The position numbers and the translations under genes were made by a program. Source: an uncultured Alphaproteobacteria bacterium (lineage in GTDB: Bacteria; Pseudomonadota; Alphaproteobacteria; Rhodobacterales; Rhodobacteraceae). Taken from it: a stretch of DNA of 64,000 nt. Shown piece after piece: positions 25,043 to 33,631 of the stretch. Numbering within the stretch: the stretch's first letter is position 1; every line of letters begins with the position of its first letter. The stretch covers positions 1-64,000 of the forward strand of contig CACHJY010000006.1 of assembly GCA_902580265.1 (NCBI GenBank), read 5' to 3'. The notes under the pieces are model-generated. The model did not search any database. It had not been told where the DNA came from and was given only the letters and a program-made list of their open reading frames with translations.

Positions 25043-26347
25043 ATGAGAGATTTAACTCCAAAAAAACGGGAATTGGAACCAATCGAGATCGCATCTATCG
25101 ATGAAATAAAAGCCCTACAACTTGGTAGATTAAAGTGGTCTGTTGATCACGCCTATAATAACGTAGCGTTTTACAAAAAAAAATATGATGAAATTGGCAT
25201 TCACCCTAGTGATTTAAAACATTTGGACGATATAAAGCTATTCCCATTTACAACAAAAGAAGATCTAAGGAAGAACTATCCATTTGATATGTTTGCATAC
25301 AATTTAAAGGATATTGCTAGAATACATGTTTCATCTGGCACTACAGGAAAACCTACAGTTGTTGCTTATACGAAAAATGATTTGGAAATGTGGGAGCACT
25401 TAATTGAGCGATGTTTACGTGCCTCGGGCATGAAAAAGGGAGATATGCTTCATAATGCATATGGTTATGGTCTATTTACCGGTGGCTTGGGCTTGCATGG
25501 TGGGGCTGAAAAGATGGGATTAACAGTTATCCCAGTGTCCGGTGGTATGACAGCAAGACAAGTCCAGCTGATAAACGATTTTAAGCCAAAAGGCATAACC
25601 GTAACTCCCTCATACATTCTTTCTATTTTAGATGAATTCAGAGCACAGGGACTAGATCCTAAGGAATCTTCATTGGAAGTTGGTATTTTCGGAGCTGAGC
25701 CTTGGACAAACTCTATGCGTAGCGAGATTGAGTCGCAATTTGGTATGCATGCAGTTGATATTTATGGACTATCAGAGGTACTTGGACCAGGAGTGGCTAA
25801 TGAGTGCGTTGAGTCAAAAGACGGTTTGCATATTTGGGAAGATTATTTTTATCCAGAGATAATAAATGTTGAAACTGGTAATGTTTTAGAAGACGAAGAG
25901 AAAGGAGAATTGGTTTTTTCATCTTTGTGCAAAGAGGCCTTTCCTATAATTAGATACAGGACCAAGGATTTAACAAAATTAAGGAAGGGAACTGCTCGTT
26001 CCATGCGCAGGATGGAAAAAATAACAGGCCGAAGCGATGATATGATGATTATTAGAGGAGTAAATATCTTTCCCACTCAAATTGAAGAACAATTATTAAA
26101 AGAAGATCTTTTATCCCCTCATTTTCAAATTAAATTAATTAAGGATGGCAGGATGGATAAGATGATAGTGTATACTGAACATTACGAGTCAGAAGATGTA
26201 GAACAATCCCATGCGGAAAATTTGTCTGCCAACCTGAAAAAACGTGTAAAGGACATTGTGGGGCTAAGTATTGAAGTAAATGTTGGAAAAAAAGGTTCAG
26301 TGCCAAGGTCGGAAGGAAAGGCTGTCAGAGTAATTGATGAAAGATAA
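25043..26347 (+). CDS. paaK: Phenylacetate-CoA ligase PaaK
   Basis: The 434-residue adenylate-forming enzyme activates phenylacetate to phenylacetyl-CoA with ATP. The P-loop-like AMP motif is SSGTTGKPT at 97-105, followed by the conserved YGYGLFTGGLG and GAEPWT segments, and YGLSEVLGPG for adenylate binding; the C-terminal domain carries GRSDDMMIIRGVNIFP. The ATG at 25043 is preferred to the upstream GTG at 25016 because AAGGA lies eight bases before it and the length then equals the family norm. It forms a transcription unit with paaI and probably continues towards cysK after 18 bases. Confidence 0.93.
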   Translation: MRDLTPKKRELEPIEIASIDEIKALQLGRLKWSVDHAYNNVAFYKKKYDEIGIHPSDLKHLDDIKLFPFTTKEDLRKNYPFDMFAYNLKDIARIHVSSGTTGKPTVVAYTKNDLEMWEHLIERCLRASGMKKGDMLHNAYGYGLFTGGLGLHGGAEKMGLTVIPVSGGMTARQVQLINDFKPKGITVTPSYILSILDEFRAQGLDPKESSLEVGIFGAEPWTNSMRSEIESQFGMHAVDIYGLSEVLGPGVANECVESKDGLHIWEDYFYPEIINVETGNVLEDEEKGELVFSSLCKEAFPIIRYRTKDLTKLRKGTARSMRRMEKITGRSDDMMIIRGVNIFPTQIEEQLLKEDLLSPHFQIKLIKDGRMDKMIVYTEHYESEDVEQSHAENLSANLKKRVKDIVGLSIEVNVGKKGSVPRSEGKAVRVIDER

Positions 26348-26365
26348 AATTAAGTAGAGGAAAAA

Positions 26366-27433
26366 ATGGAAAAACGAACAACAAAAGGAAAAAGTAAGCT
26401 TTTTGATAGCGTAACAGAAACTATAGGGGATACGCCCTGTATAAGAATAAATACTTTAGCGCCTAAGCATGTAAATATGTATGTCAAAGCTGAGTTTTTT
26501 AATCCTGCTAGTTCAGTCAAGGATCGTTTAGCAATAAGTATTATAGAAAGTGCCGAGCAAAAAGGTTTGCTCAAGCCAGGTCAGACGGTTGTTGAAGCAA
26601 CTAGTGGTAATACCGGTATCGGTTTGGCAATGGTTTGTGCTGCTAAAGGCTATCCACTTGTAGTGACTATGGCAGACAGTTTCTCAATAGAGAGAAGAAA
26701 AATCATGAGGTATTTAGGCGCAAGAGTTGTTTTGACACCTAGAGCTGAAAAAGGATTTGGAATGTATAACAAAGCAAAGGAGCTTGCTGAAAAAAATGGT
26801 TGGTTTTTTGCCCAACAATTTGAAACGGAAGCAAATGCTGAAATACATCAAAATACTACAGCTCAAGAAATTTTGAATGACTTTTCTGAGGCCGGTTTGG
26901 ATTATTGGGTTAGTGGATATGGTACTGGGGGAACTGTCTCAGGTGTCGGGCGTGTATTAAGAGAAAAAAGCCCTGGGACCAAAATAATTTTAACGGAGCC
27001 AGAAAATGCAGCTTTGATTGGGAGCGCATTGAAGCAAGATAGACATGCTGACAATACTCCTGCTTCAAGTCATTCTTCATGGAATCCTCATTTGATTCAG
27101 GGATGGACCCCGGATTTCATACCATTTGTCCTGCAGGAAGCGATAGACAATAACTATTTTGATGAACTATTACCCGTTTCCGGTGAGCAAGGAATCGTTT
27201 GGGCAAAAAGATTAGCAAGGGCTGAAGGAATAATAACTGGTATATCGGGTGGGTCGACCTTTGCCATTGCTATGGAGGTCGCGAAAAAGGCACCACCAGA
27301 ATGCAACATATTGTGTATGCTACCAGATACAGGCGAACGATATTTGTCTTCGCCCCTTTTTGAAGACATTCCTGAAGAAATGACGGAGGAAGAGAAAAAA
27401 ATATCGACTTCTACTCCAAACTACCAACTTTAG
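26366..27433 (+). CDS. cysK: Cysteine synthase (O-acetylserine sulfhydrylase)
   Basis: The 355-residue PLP enzyme has the Schiff-base lysine K52 in PASSVKDR, the substrate loop TSGNTG (79-84), and the PLP phosphate loop GTGGTVSGVG. It makes cysteine from O-acetylserine and sulphide. At 355 residues it is longer than the usual 310-330, with an N-terminal extension of about ten residues and a C-terminal tail that includes YLSSPLFEDIPEEMTEEEKK, a pattern seen in many alphaproteobacterial CysK proteins. The start follows paaK closely (GAGGAAAAAATG). No sulphur-assimilation genes adjoin it. Confidence 0.93.
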   Translation: MEKRTTKGKSKLFDSVTETIGDTPCIRINTLAPKHVNMYVKAEFFNPASSVKDRLAISIIESAEQKGLLKPGQTVVEATSGNTGIGLAMVCAAKGYPLVVTMADSFSIERRKIMRYLGARVVLTPRAEKGFGMYNKAKELAEKNGWFFAQQFETEANAEIHQNTTAQEILNDFSEAGLDYWVSGYGTGGTVSGVGRVLREKSPGTKIILTEPENAALIGSALKQDRHADNTPASSHSSWNPHLIQGWTPDFIPFVLQEAIDNNYFDELLPVSGEQGIVWAKRLARAEGIITGISGGSTFAIAMEVAKKAPPECNILCMLPDTGERYLSSPLFEDIPEEMTEEEKKISTSTPNYQL

Positions 27434-27716
27434 AAAAGAATCGAAAAATTTGTACTTGATTCGTTTTTTCCACTACAGGAAAAATTTTCTAAATATAGAC
27501 ATTGTGCTCCTAGAATTAAGATCAATAGGTTTGATGCATAAGATAAAATACAATAAAATCATATACTTAACTATATTAAGCTGATTCCTTAAAAGTAAAG
27601 TGTTGATATTTTTGCTTATGAAAGCCTGTCAATGGCTTTTTTATCAACAATTTTATCCACAGGCACTATCTCATTGAAATAACAGAAAATTTAGTTTTTT
27701 TGTTATAGTAAATTTT
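27434..27716. other. AT-rich non-coding stretch with DnaA-box-like sites
   Basis: No convincing reading frame lies between the cysK stop and the end of the small minus-strand gene. The stretch is strongly AT-rich. It holds a short hairpin with a T-run (27621-27641), a perfect DnaA-box consensus TTATCCACA at 27653-27661, a one-mismatch copy TTATCAACA at 27641-27649 in the same direction, and an inverted copy TGTTGATAT at 27601-27609 that differs at two places. Whether this is functional or chance is treated in the findings. Confidence 0.5.
27621..27641 (+). terminator. Candidate intrinsic terminator after cysK
   Basis: AAAGCC (27621-27626) pairs with GGCTTT (27634-27639) around the loop TGTCAAT, followed by a T-rich stretch. 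It is weak (six pairs) and 190 bases after the cysK stop, but it is the only stem with a T-run in the region and could end the paaI-paaK-cysK transcript. Confidence 0.4.
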
Positions 27717-27950
27717 TTATGTGCTGCGGTCGGTTCTAGGTTTCACTATGCACACGTATCGAATAGTTACACCATTATCAAGACCAATATGTTTATCACG
27801 ATTCGGTTTTTGATTCAGTGATCTGGCAGCTTCGATACAAGCATTTTTTGTGATATAGGATCGGTTTAGATCGGAAATTGAGTGTGATAATTCAAAGCCC
27901 ATACCGGTCACGATAGAATAAAGAAATAAACCCCACATCTGGTCGACCAT
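27717..27950 (-). CDS. Small hypothetical protein with hydrophobic N-terminus
   Basis: The 77-residue product is not recognised. Its N-terminus (MWGLFLYSIVTGMGF) is hydrophobic enough for membrane insertion or a short signal, and the rest holds two cysteines in NACIEAARSL and RYVCIVK, a spacing common in small exported alphaproteobacterial proteins. The ATG has a near-ideal ribosome-binding site (AAAAGGAG seven bases upstream), which supports real translation despite the small size. It is divergent from the gamma-glutamylcyclotransferase gene. No function is proposed. Confidence 0.55.
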   Translation of the reverse strand: MVDQMWGLFLYSIVTGMGFELSHSISDLNRSYITKNACIEAARSLNQKPNRDKHIGLDNGVTIRYVCIVKPRTDRST

Positions 27951-28055
27951 CAGATAACTCCTTTTATGACAAAAAATTACTCTTGGTTTGTAATAATATT
28001 ACTCGTAATTTCTCATTCATGATAGATCAATAAATGTCCCCGTTAGGAGAAAGAG

Positions 28056-28517
28056 ATGACAAAAATATATCTGGCATACGGATCGAATTTAAGCCATCAA
28101 CAAATGGCAGAAAGGTGTCCTAACGCGAGTTATCTGGGAAATACAATGCTGAAAGACTGGAGACTAATATTTAAGTCGGTTGCCACTATTGAAAAATATT
28201 TAGGTAAATATGTTCCTGTAGGAGTTTTTCAAATCACTGATGAGTGTGAAAAAGCTTTGGATATTTATGAAGACTACCCACAGTTATACGAAAAGAAAGA
28301 GTTAGATGTCATATTAGATGGCACTCAGGTGACAGCAATGACTTACGTTATGGTGGCAAAATATGGAATTGCTCCACCATCTAGAAAGTATTTCAATGTA
28401 ATTAGTGAAGGCTACAAAGACTGTGATTTAAATTCAGACCTTTTATTGGAGGCTGAAGAATATTCTATTAAAGCTGACAGCGGTAAAGGATATGAAAGCA
28501 CTCGATGGAGCCAATGA
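28056..28517 (+). CDS. Gamma-glutamylcyclotransferase-family protein
   Basis: The 153-residue protein has the AIG2/GGCT fold. The substrate loop YGSNL is at residues 8-12, and a probable catalytic glutamate is E72 in LDIYEDYPQLYEK. GGCT-type enzymes release 5-oxoproline from gamma-glutamyl peptides in glutathione turnover; related proteins act on gamma-glutamylamines or have unknown substrates. The gene has an excellent ribosome-binding site (TTAGGAGAAAGAG) and stands alone, ended by a strong intrinsic terminator. Confidence 0.82.
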   Translation: MTKIYLAYGSNLSHQQMAERCPNASYLGNTMLKDWRLIFKSVATIEKYLGKYVPVGVFQITDECEKALDIYEDYPQLYEKKELDVILDGTQVTAMTYVMVAKYGIAPPSRKYFNVISEGYKDCDLNSDLLLEAEEYSIKADSGKGYESTRWSQ

Positions 28518-28549
28518 TTATCAAGTATGTAACATATGATCATCGAAAT

Positions 28550-28581
28550 AAGGGCAGTAATAATAACTGCCCTTATTTTTT
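28550..28581 (+). terminator. Intrinsic terminator (bidirectional) after the GGCT gene
   Basis: AAGGGCAGT (28550-28558) pairs perfectly with ACTGCCCTT (28566-28574) around a seven-base loop, followed by ATTTTTTT. The stem lies between the convergent GGCT gene and the NCS2 permease gene, and the A-rich left side (GAAATAA) may allow it to serve the minus strand as well. Confidence 0.85.
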
Positions 28582-28588
28582 CTAGAGT

Positions 28589-29911
28589 TTAGTCCTCCTC
28601 TGGTAAAATTAAATTAAGTATCACTGCGACTATGGCTGTTGGTGCAACAGCTGAAGTTGCTAATACTTTAACAACACCAGGAAGGTATTGAACTGCAGAA
28701 GGTACTAAATTCAAGCCTAGTCCTACAGCTAGTGAAACGGCGATTATAACCATGTTTCTTCTGTTAAGCTTAACTTCACCTAACACATTTAGACCTGCTG
28801 CTGCCACCATTCCGAACATAACTATAACACCGCCACCTAATACTGGAAGAGGCATAGAGGCTATAATTGCACCTATTTTTGGAATCAGGCCACAAACAAC
28901 CAACACTATTGCTCCAATTGTCACTACATGACGAGACATTACTCCTGTCATACCTACTATACCGACGTTTTGGCTAAATGAGGTATTAGGTAATCCTCCA
29001 AAAACCCCTGCTACAGCGCTACCCAGTCCATCGGCATATGTCGCCCCTGAAATTTCTTCATCGGTGGCTTCTCTACCTGCCCCAGCCTTTGTAGTTGCTG
29101 ATGTATCTCCGACCGTCTCTATTGCAGAAACGATACAAACCAATGTAACCGCGATCACGGCACCTAGACTGAATTCAAAGCCGTAGGGTAAAGGTGTGAG
29201 GCCGGAAAACCAACTGGCTTTCGCTACGGGGGTAAAGTTGACCATTCCCTGAGCAAACGCAAGAATGTACCCAGCGATTATACCAATTAATACAGCCGCA
29301 TTAGATATTAAGCCTTTCCCAAAAAACTTACATATCAAGGCAACAATTACAACAGCACCTGCAACACTCCAATGCATTAGAGAGCCAAAACTTTCCGCCT
29401 CCATTTGGAATTTTGCTGCGCCACCGGCGGCATACTTGATTGCAACTGGAATAAGATAAAGACCAATTGCTAGGATAACTAGCCCTGTAACTAGTGGTGG
29501 AAATAGCCACCTGATGTCTTTTATTACAGCACCAAGTAGAAAGTGAATTACACCTCCTATTATACAGGATGTTAATGCAACGGATAGGCCTTGCGTTGCA
29601 GCAATACCTGCTAATACGCCTACGAAAGCAAAACTAGTTCCTTGCATGATAGGAAGCCTAGCACCCACAGGTCCAAAGCCTACAGTTTGAAAAAGTGTTG
29701 CTATACCAGCAAAAAGCATAGCCATTTGAATTAGATATATCTGCTCTGCTCCTCCAAATGCCAATCCTGCAGCACCAGCCACTATTACCGATGGAGTAAC
29801 ATTAGAAGCAAACATAGCGAGGACATGTTGGAGTCCCAAGGCACTAGCTTCTCCTAATGGTGGTGTCATGTTTGGATCTGCGTATTGACTATTTATATTT
29901 GAATTACTCAT
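28589..29911 (-). CDS. NCS2-family nucleobase:cation symporter (xanthine/uric acid/uracil type)
   Basis: This 440-residue protein has about 12-14 transmembrane helices. The NCS2 family signature is seen as SFSQNVGIVGMTGV, and the substrate region includes QGTSFAFVGVLAG after LPIMQ, as in XanQ/UraA. It would import a purine (xanthine, uric acid) or uracil with protons. The ATG at 29911 (MSNSNINS) is chosen since AAGGAG precedes it; an extension to 29953 has no ribosome-binding site. Placement directly beside a purine catabolic island and divergent from a nucleoside ABC importer argues for a purine substrate. Confidence 0.9.
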   Translation of the reverse strand: MSNSNINSQYADPNMTPPLGEASALGLQHVLAMFASNVTPSVIVAGAAGLAFGGAEQIYLIQMAMLFAGIATLFQTVGFGPVGARLPIMQGTSFAFVGVLAGIAATQGLSVALTSCIIGGVIHFLLGAVIKDIRWLFPPLVTGLVILAIGLYLIPVAIKYAAGGAAKFQMEAESFGSLMHWSVAGAVVIVALICKFFGKGLISNAAVLIGIIAGYILAFAQGMVNFTPVAKASWFSGLTPLPYGFEFSLGAVIAVTLVCIVSAIETVGDTSATTKAGAGREATDEEISGATYADGLGSAVAGVFGGLPNTSFSQNVGIVGMTGVMSRHVVTIGAIVLVVCGLIPKIGAIIASMPLPVLGGGVIVMFGMVAAAGLNVLGEVKLNRRNMVIIAVSLAVGLGLNLVPSAVQYLPGVVKVLATSAVAPTAIVAVILNLILPEED

Positions 29912-29985
29912 CAATTTCTCCTTATATTGTTGTTGATAGAGTACTAGACACAAGATATGCTAATTAGATATCCATGGCAATATAT

Positions 29986-29998
29986 TAACGCAACGTTA
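29986..29998. promoter_or_regulatory. Small inverted repeat in divergent purine-transport promoter region
   Basis: TAACG-CAA-CGTTA is a 5-3-5 inverted repeat in the 157-base region between the NCS2 permease start (29911) and the ABC importer start (30069). It could be an operator shared by both transporter transcripts. The match to any known regulator site is not clear, so this is a weak candidate. Confidence 0.25.
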
Positions 29999-30068
29999 GT
30001 TTTTCAGTGGTTAAACTGTGACAAAGTTCCTACACTATTTAAATCCAACTAATTAAAAGACAGGCAAG

Positions 30069-31583
30069 TTGAATAATAAAATTGAAAATACTTTATTCCA
30101 GTGCAGAGCGATAAATAAGGAATTTGGAAACGTTAAGGCGAATGACAATATTTCTATAAATGTAAGAAATTCCCAAATTCACGCTTTATTGGGTGAAAAT
30201 GGAGCTGGAAAATCTACGCTTGTAAAAATCATCTACGGGTTACTACAGCCAGACAGCGGCAGCATGACGTTTTCAAATAAGGAATTTTCACCAAAAAGTC
30301 CAAAAGATGCAAGAGCCCTAGGCGTCGGTATGGTGTTCCAACACTTTTCTTTATTTGAACCTCTGACGGCATTTGAAAATATACTATTAGGATTAGATAA
30401 GGAGCTAGGAGAAAAGGAACTCCATGAAAGTGTAATAAAGTTATCTGAAAGTTATGGCTTGGAAGTAAATTTATCCTCTTTTATAGGAGATCTTTCAGCT
30501 GGAGAACGGCAGAGAGTCGAAATTATCCGTGCTTTGATACAAAAACCCAAGCTTTTGATTATGGACGAACCAACATCGGTTCTCACACCATTTGAATGTG
30601 AGAGCTTATTTAAGACTTTGAAAAAATTGGCGAGCGAAGGTACCTCTATTCTTTACATATCGCATAAGTTGAAGGAAATCGCTAATTTATGTGATACGGC
30701 ATCTGTTCTTAGAAAGGGTGCAATAGTTGGCGAGTATGATCCAAAAAAAATGACTGCAAGGGAGCTTGGAGAGATAATGGTTGGGCAATCATTATTCGAA
30801 CCCAAACGACCTGTAGCAACAAATAAAAGTGATAGAGTACTTTCGGTAAAAATAAATGAAGTTAAACCTGATACACAATTTGGAGTAACTTTAAAAAATA
30901 TTGATCTTGAAGTTTATCAGTCTGAAATACTAGGCATTGGAGGAGTTGCTGGTAATGGGCAAGAAGAGCTAATGCAAATTCTGACAGGAGAGAAAAAAGC
31001 TCAGAGCGTCTCCATAAAATATATGAATAATAATGTTGAAATGCTCAATCCTCGTGAAAGGCGAGAAATCGGATTAGCTTTTGCTCCTGAGGAAAGACTT
31101 GGACACGCTGCCGTCGCAAATCTGAATTTATTAGAGAATAGCCTTATAACAGACCCCAAAAAACGCTTTCAAAAGAAGATGGGCTTTATCAATTTTAGGG
31201 AATTAAATGAATTTACAAATGAAATAATTGAGAAGTTTAACGTTAAGACTACTGGTGCAAGCGCAATTGCTTCCTCCTTATCTGGTGGAAATCTCCAGAA
31301 GTTTGTTGTTGGCAGAGAGATTGGGCAAAAACCTTCTTTATTCATAGTAAACCAACCTACATGGGGTGTAGATGCGCTCTCAGCTGCAAATATAAGACGG
31401 GCAATAGTTGAAATAGCGAATACCGGAGCTGCAATAATTTTAATAAGCCAAGACCTGGATGAGATCCTGGAAATATCAAATAAGGTTGCTTTTTTGACTA
31501 ATGGAAATCTTTCAACTCCGACCAACTCTGCAGATATAAAAACAGATGAAATTGGAGCAATAATGGGAGGTATTAGTGATTAG
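30069..31583 (+). CDS. ABC transporter ATP-binding protein, nucleoside type (double ATPase domain)
   Basis: The 504-residue protein contains two fused ABC ATPase domains. The first has Walker A GENGAGKST (42-50), signature LSAGERQ (142-148) and a Walker B segment (LLIMDEP). The second has a degenerate Walker A (GGVAGNGQEEL) and signature LSGGNLQKFVVGRE, as usual for the RbsA/YufO (NupO) subfamily. It energises import by the two permeases encoded directly downstream. The start is a TTG after a weak AGGCAAG. The ATPase, two permeases and BMP-type binding protein form a complete purine/nucleoside importer in one operon. Confidence 0.93.
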   Translation: MNNKIENTLFQCRAINKEFGNVKANDNISINVRNSQIHALLGENGAGKSTLVKIIYGLLQPDSGSMTFSNKEFSPKSPKDARALGVGMVFQHFSLFEPLTAFENILLGLDKELGEKELHESVIKLSESYGLEVNLSSFIGDLSAGERQRVEIIRALIQKPKLLIMDEPTSVLTPFECESLFKTLKKLASEGTSILYISHKLKEIANLCDTASVLRKGAIVGEYDPKKMTARELGEIMVGQSLFEPKRPVATNKSDRVLSVKINEVKPDTQFGVTLKNIDLEVYQSEILGIGGVAGNGQEELMQILTGEKKAQSVSIKYMNNNVEMLNPRERREIGLAFAPEERLGHAAVANLNLLENSLITDPKKRFQKKMGFINFRELNEFTNEIIEKFNVKTTGASAIASSLSGGNLQKFVVGREIGQKPSLFIVNQPTWGVDALSAANIRRAIVEIANTGAAIILISQDLDEILEISNKVAFLTNGNLSTPTNSADIKTDEIGAIMGGISD

Positions 31584-31594
31584 GGGTATGCTTC

Positions 31595-32674
31595 ATGTTT
31601 AAGTTAATTCCGAGAGAAAATATTTCTCCTGTCCTTTCTTTGCTGGGCCCATTATTTTCAATTGGATTTACAATGTTAATCGGTGGAATACTGTTCCATT
31701 TTTTAGGGGTAGATCCCTTTGCAGCCATAAAAATGATATTTTGGGATCCTTTAATGAGTGAAACATTTTCAACATACTCTATTCCTCAAATTTTTATAAA
31801 AGGTGCTCCTTTAATTTTGATTGCACTTGGCCTTTCTGTTGGCTTTAAAGCAAATGTCTGGAATATTGGAGCAGAAGGCCAGTACATTATGGGAGCCATA
31901 TTTGGTGCATCATTTGCACTTACTCTTTATCCTTTAGAAAGTATTTTTATTTTTCCTACGATGGTACTAATGGGTATCCTCGGAGGAAGTTTGTGGTCGA
32001 TGATCCCAGCTCTCTTGAAAGTTAAGTTCAATGTAAACGAGATACTAGTTTCTCTTATGTTAGTATATGTAGCAGAGCAGATACTTGCTCTTGCATCGTT
32101 GGGGTTTTTAAGAAATCCCGATGGTGCTGGGTTTCCTGGTTCTCGTAATTTAAGTCAATACTCTTCTGCCTCCAACTCTGAGCTTATTATGGGAACAGGA
32201 ATACACTTAGGAGTTCTGCTTTCTTTATTGATGGTCGTTTTTTTCTACGTGCTATTATTTCGGCACAGTCTGGGGTTCAAGATTAAGCTACTTGGAAACT
32301 CCCCAAAAGCGTCAGGTTTTTCTGGCGATAACCCCAACAAGCTCATCTTTCTTTGTTTAACTTTGTCTGGAAGTTTAGCTGGTTTGGCTGGAATAATGGA
32401 AGTAGCTGGACCTGCAGGACAGATCAACATTGACTTTAATGTGGGCTACGGTTTTACGGCTATTATAGTAGCATTTCTTGGCAGGCTTAACCCCATTGGC
32501 ATTTTTTTCGCCGGTATAGTGATGGCACTAACTTATGTTGGGGGAGAGCTTACGCAATTTATGCTTAATTTACCAGCTGCTGCAATCCAGGTTTTCCAGG
32601 GAATGCTATTATTTTTCTTACTCTCATTTGATCTTTTTGTGCATTACAAAATAAAACTCAAAGGAAATCAGTGA
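31595..32674 (+). CDS. ABC transporter permease, nucleoside type (subunit 1, YufP/NupP-like)
   Basis: The 359-residue membrane protein belongs to the BPD_transp_2 family of branched-chain amino acid, ribose and nucleoside permeases. Its conserved core is ALGLSVGFKANVWNIGAEGQY, visible in parts as GFKANVWNIGAEGQ, and GYGFTAIIVAFLGRLNPIG near the C-terminus. It contains about nine to ten transmembrane helices. It starts 11 bases after the ATPase and stops on the base just before the second permease, which argues for equimolar, coupled expression. Confidence 0.92.
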   Translation: MFKLIPRENISPVLSLLGPLFSIGFTMLIGGILFHFLGVDPFAAIKMIFWDPLMSETFSTYSIPQIFIKGAPLILIALGLSVGFKANVWNIGAEGQYIMGAIFGASFALTLYPLESIFIFPTMVLMGILGGSLWSMIPALLKVKFNVNEILVSLMLVYVAEQILALASLGFLRNPDGAGFPGSRNLSQYSSASNSELIMGTGIHLGVLLSLLMVVFFYVLLFRHSLGFKIKLLGNSPKASGFSGDNPNKLIFLCLTLSGSLAGLAGIMEVAGPAGQINIDFNVGYGFTAIIVAFLGRLNPIGIFFAGIVMALTYVGGELTQFMLNLPAAAIQVFQGMLLFFLLSFDLFVHYKIKLKGNQ

Positions 32675-33607
32675 ATGGGCCTTTCGGAAATTAATTTCGC
32701 GGTCTTGGTCGCTAGCCTAATCGTGGCCTCAACACCGCTTGTTTTGGCGGCTCTTGGGGAGTTGATTGTTGAAAAATCTGGTGTCTTGAACCTTGGTGTA
32801 GAGGGTATGATGATAATGGGTGCGGTCGCCGGATTTATAGTTGGAGTAGAAACTGGTTCTGCCTATATAGGGATGATGGCGGCAGCATTGGCAGGAGCAC
32901 TACTTTCTCTTCTCTTTGCCTTTATTATTTTGATCATGCAAGCAAATCAGGTGGCGTCGGGCCTAGCCTTAACTATTTTTGGTCTGGGAATAGCAGCTCT
33001 TATGGGTCACCCATACACTGGTATAAAATCACCACAAATTTCAACGATTTCAATCCCTATTCTTAATGAAATCCCGATACTCGGAACAATGTTTTTCCAG
33101 CATGATTTGATTGTTTATCTGTCGCTAATTTCTGTGTTAACGGTCTGGTATTTTTTAACGCATATGAGAGCAGGACTTATACTTAGATCGGTAGGAGAAG
33201 ATCATGACGTAGCGCATTCATTGGGTTACAGGGTAATAACTATACGGTTTTTGGCTATTGTTTTTGGTGGAGCTATGGCTGGAGTAGGGGGAGGCTATCT
33301 ATCACTTGTTAGAGTTCCTCAATGGACAGAAGGAATGACAGCCGGAGCAGGCTGGATTGCCCTTGCTCTTGTCGTCTTTTCAGGATGGAGACCCTTTAGA
33401 TTACTTATAGGTGCCTATATTTTTGGTGGTATCACAATTCTCCAGCTAAACTTACAAGCAATTGGTGTAAATATAAACATTGCTGTATTATCAATGGCAC
33501 CATATCTTGCAACGATATTGGCTTTAGTGGTAATATCAATGAGTCGATTCCGAGGGAACAGGGGAGCTCCGGGATGTCTAGGTAGATCGTTTGTGAAAAC
33601 AATTTAA
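32675..33607 (+). CDS. ABC transporter permease, nucleoside type (subunit 2, YufQ/NupQ-like)
   Basis: The 310-residue membrane protein is the partner permease. Its family block is LAALGELIVEKSGVLNLGVEGMM, seen as ALGELIVEKSGVLNLGVEG, with about eight to nine transmembrane helices. It forms the heterodimeric channel with the 359-residue permease. Its ATG directly follows the TGA of that gene, with AAGGAAA as ribosome-binding site. The BMP-family binding protein follows after 24 bases. Confidence 0.92.
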   Translation: MGLSEINFAVLVASLIVASTPLVLAALGELIVEKSGVLNLGVEGMMIMGAVAGFIVGVETGSAYIGMMAAALAGALLSLLFAFIILIMQANQVASGLALTIFGLGIAALMGHPYTGIKSPQISTISIPILNEIPILGTMFFQHDLIVYLSLISVLTVWYFLTHMRAGLILRSVGEDHDVAHSLGYRVITIRFLAIVFGGAMAGVGGGYLSLVRVPQWTEGMTAGAGWIALALVVFSGWRPFRLLIGAYIFGGITILQLNLQAIGVNINIAVLSMAPYLATILALVVISMSRFRGNRGAPGCLGRSFVKTI

Positions 33608-33631
33608 ATCTAACACAGAAATGGAGATAAA

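Noticed and set aside
27601..27661. A definite replication origin
   Set aside because: Only three box-like sites are present, neighbours are not typical of an origin, and skew could not be computed, so it is reported only as a candidate.
31169..31525. Minus-strand frame of 118 codons within the ABC ATPase gene
   Set aside because: It is the shadow of a conserved second ATPase domain.
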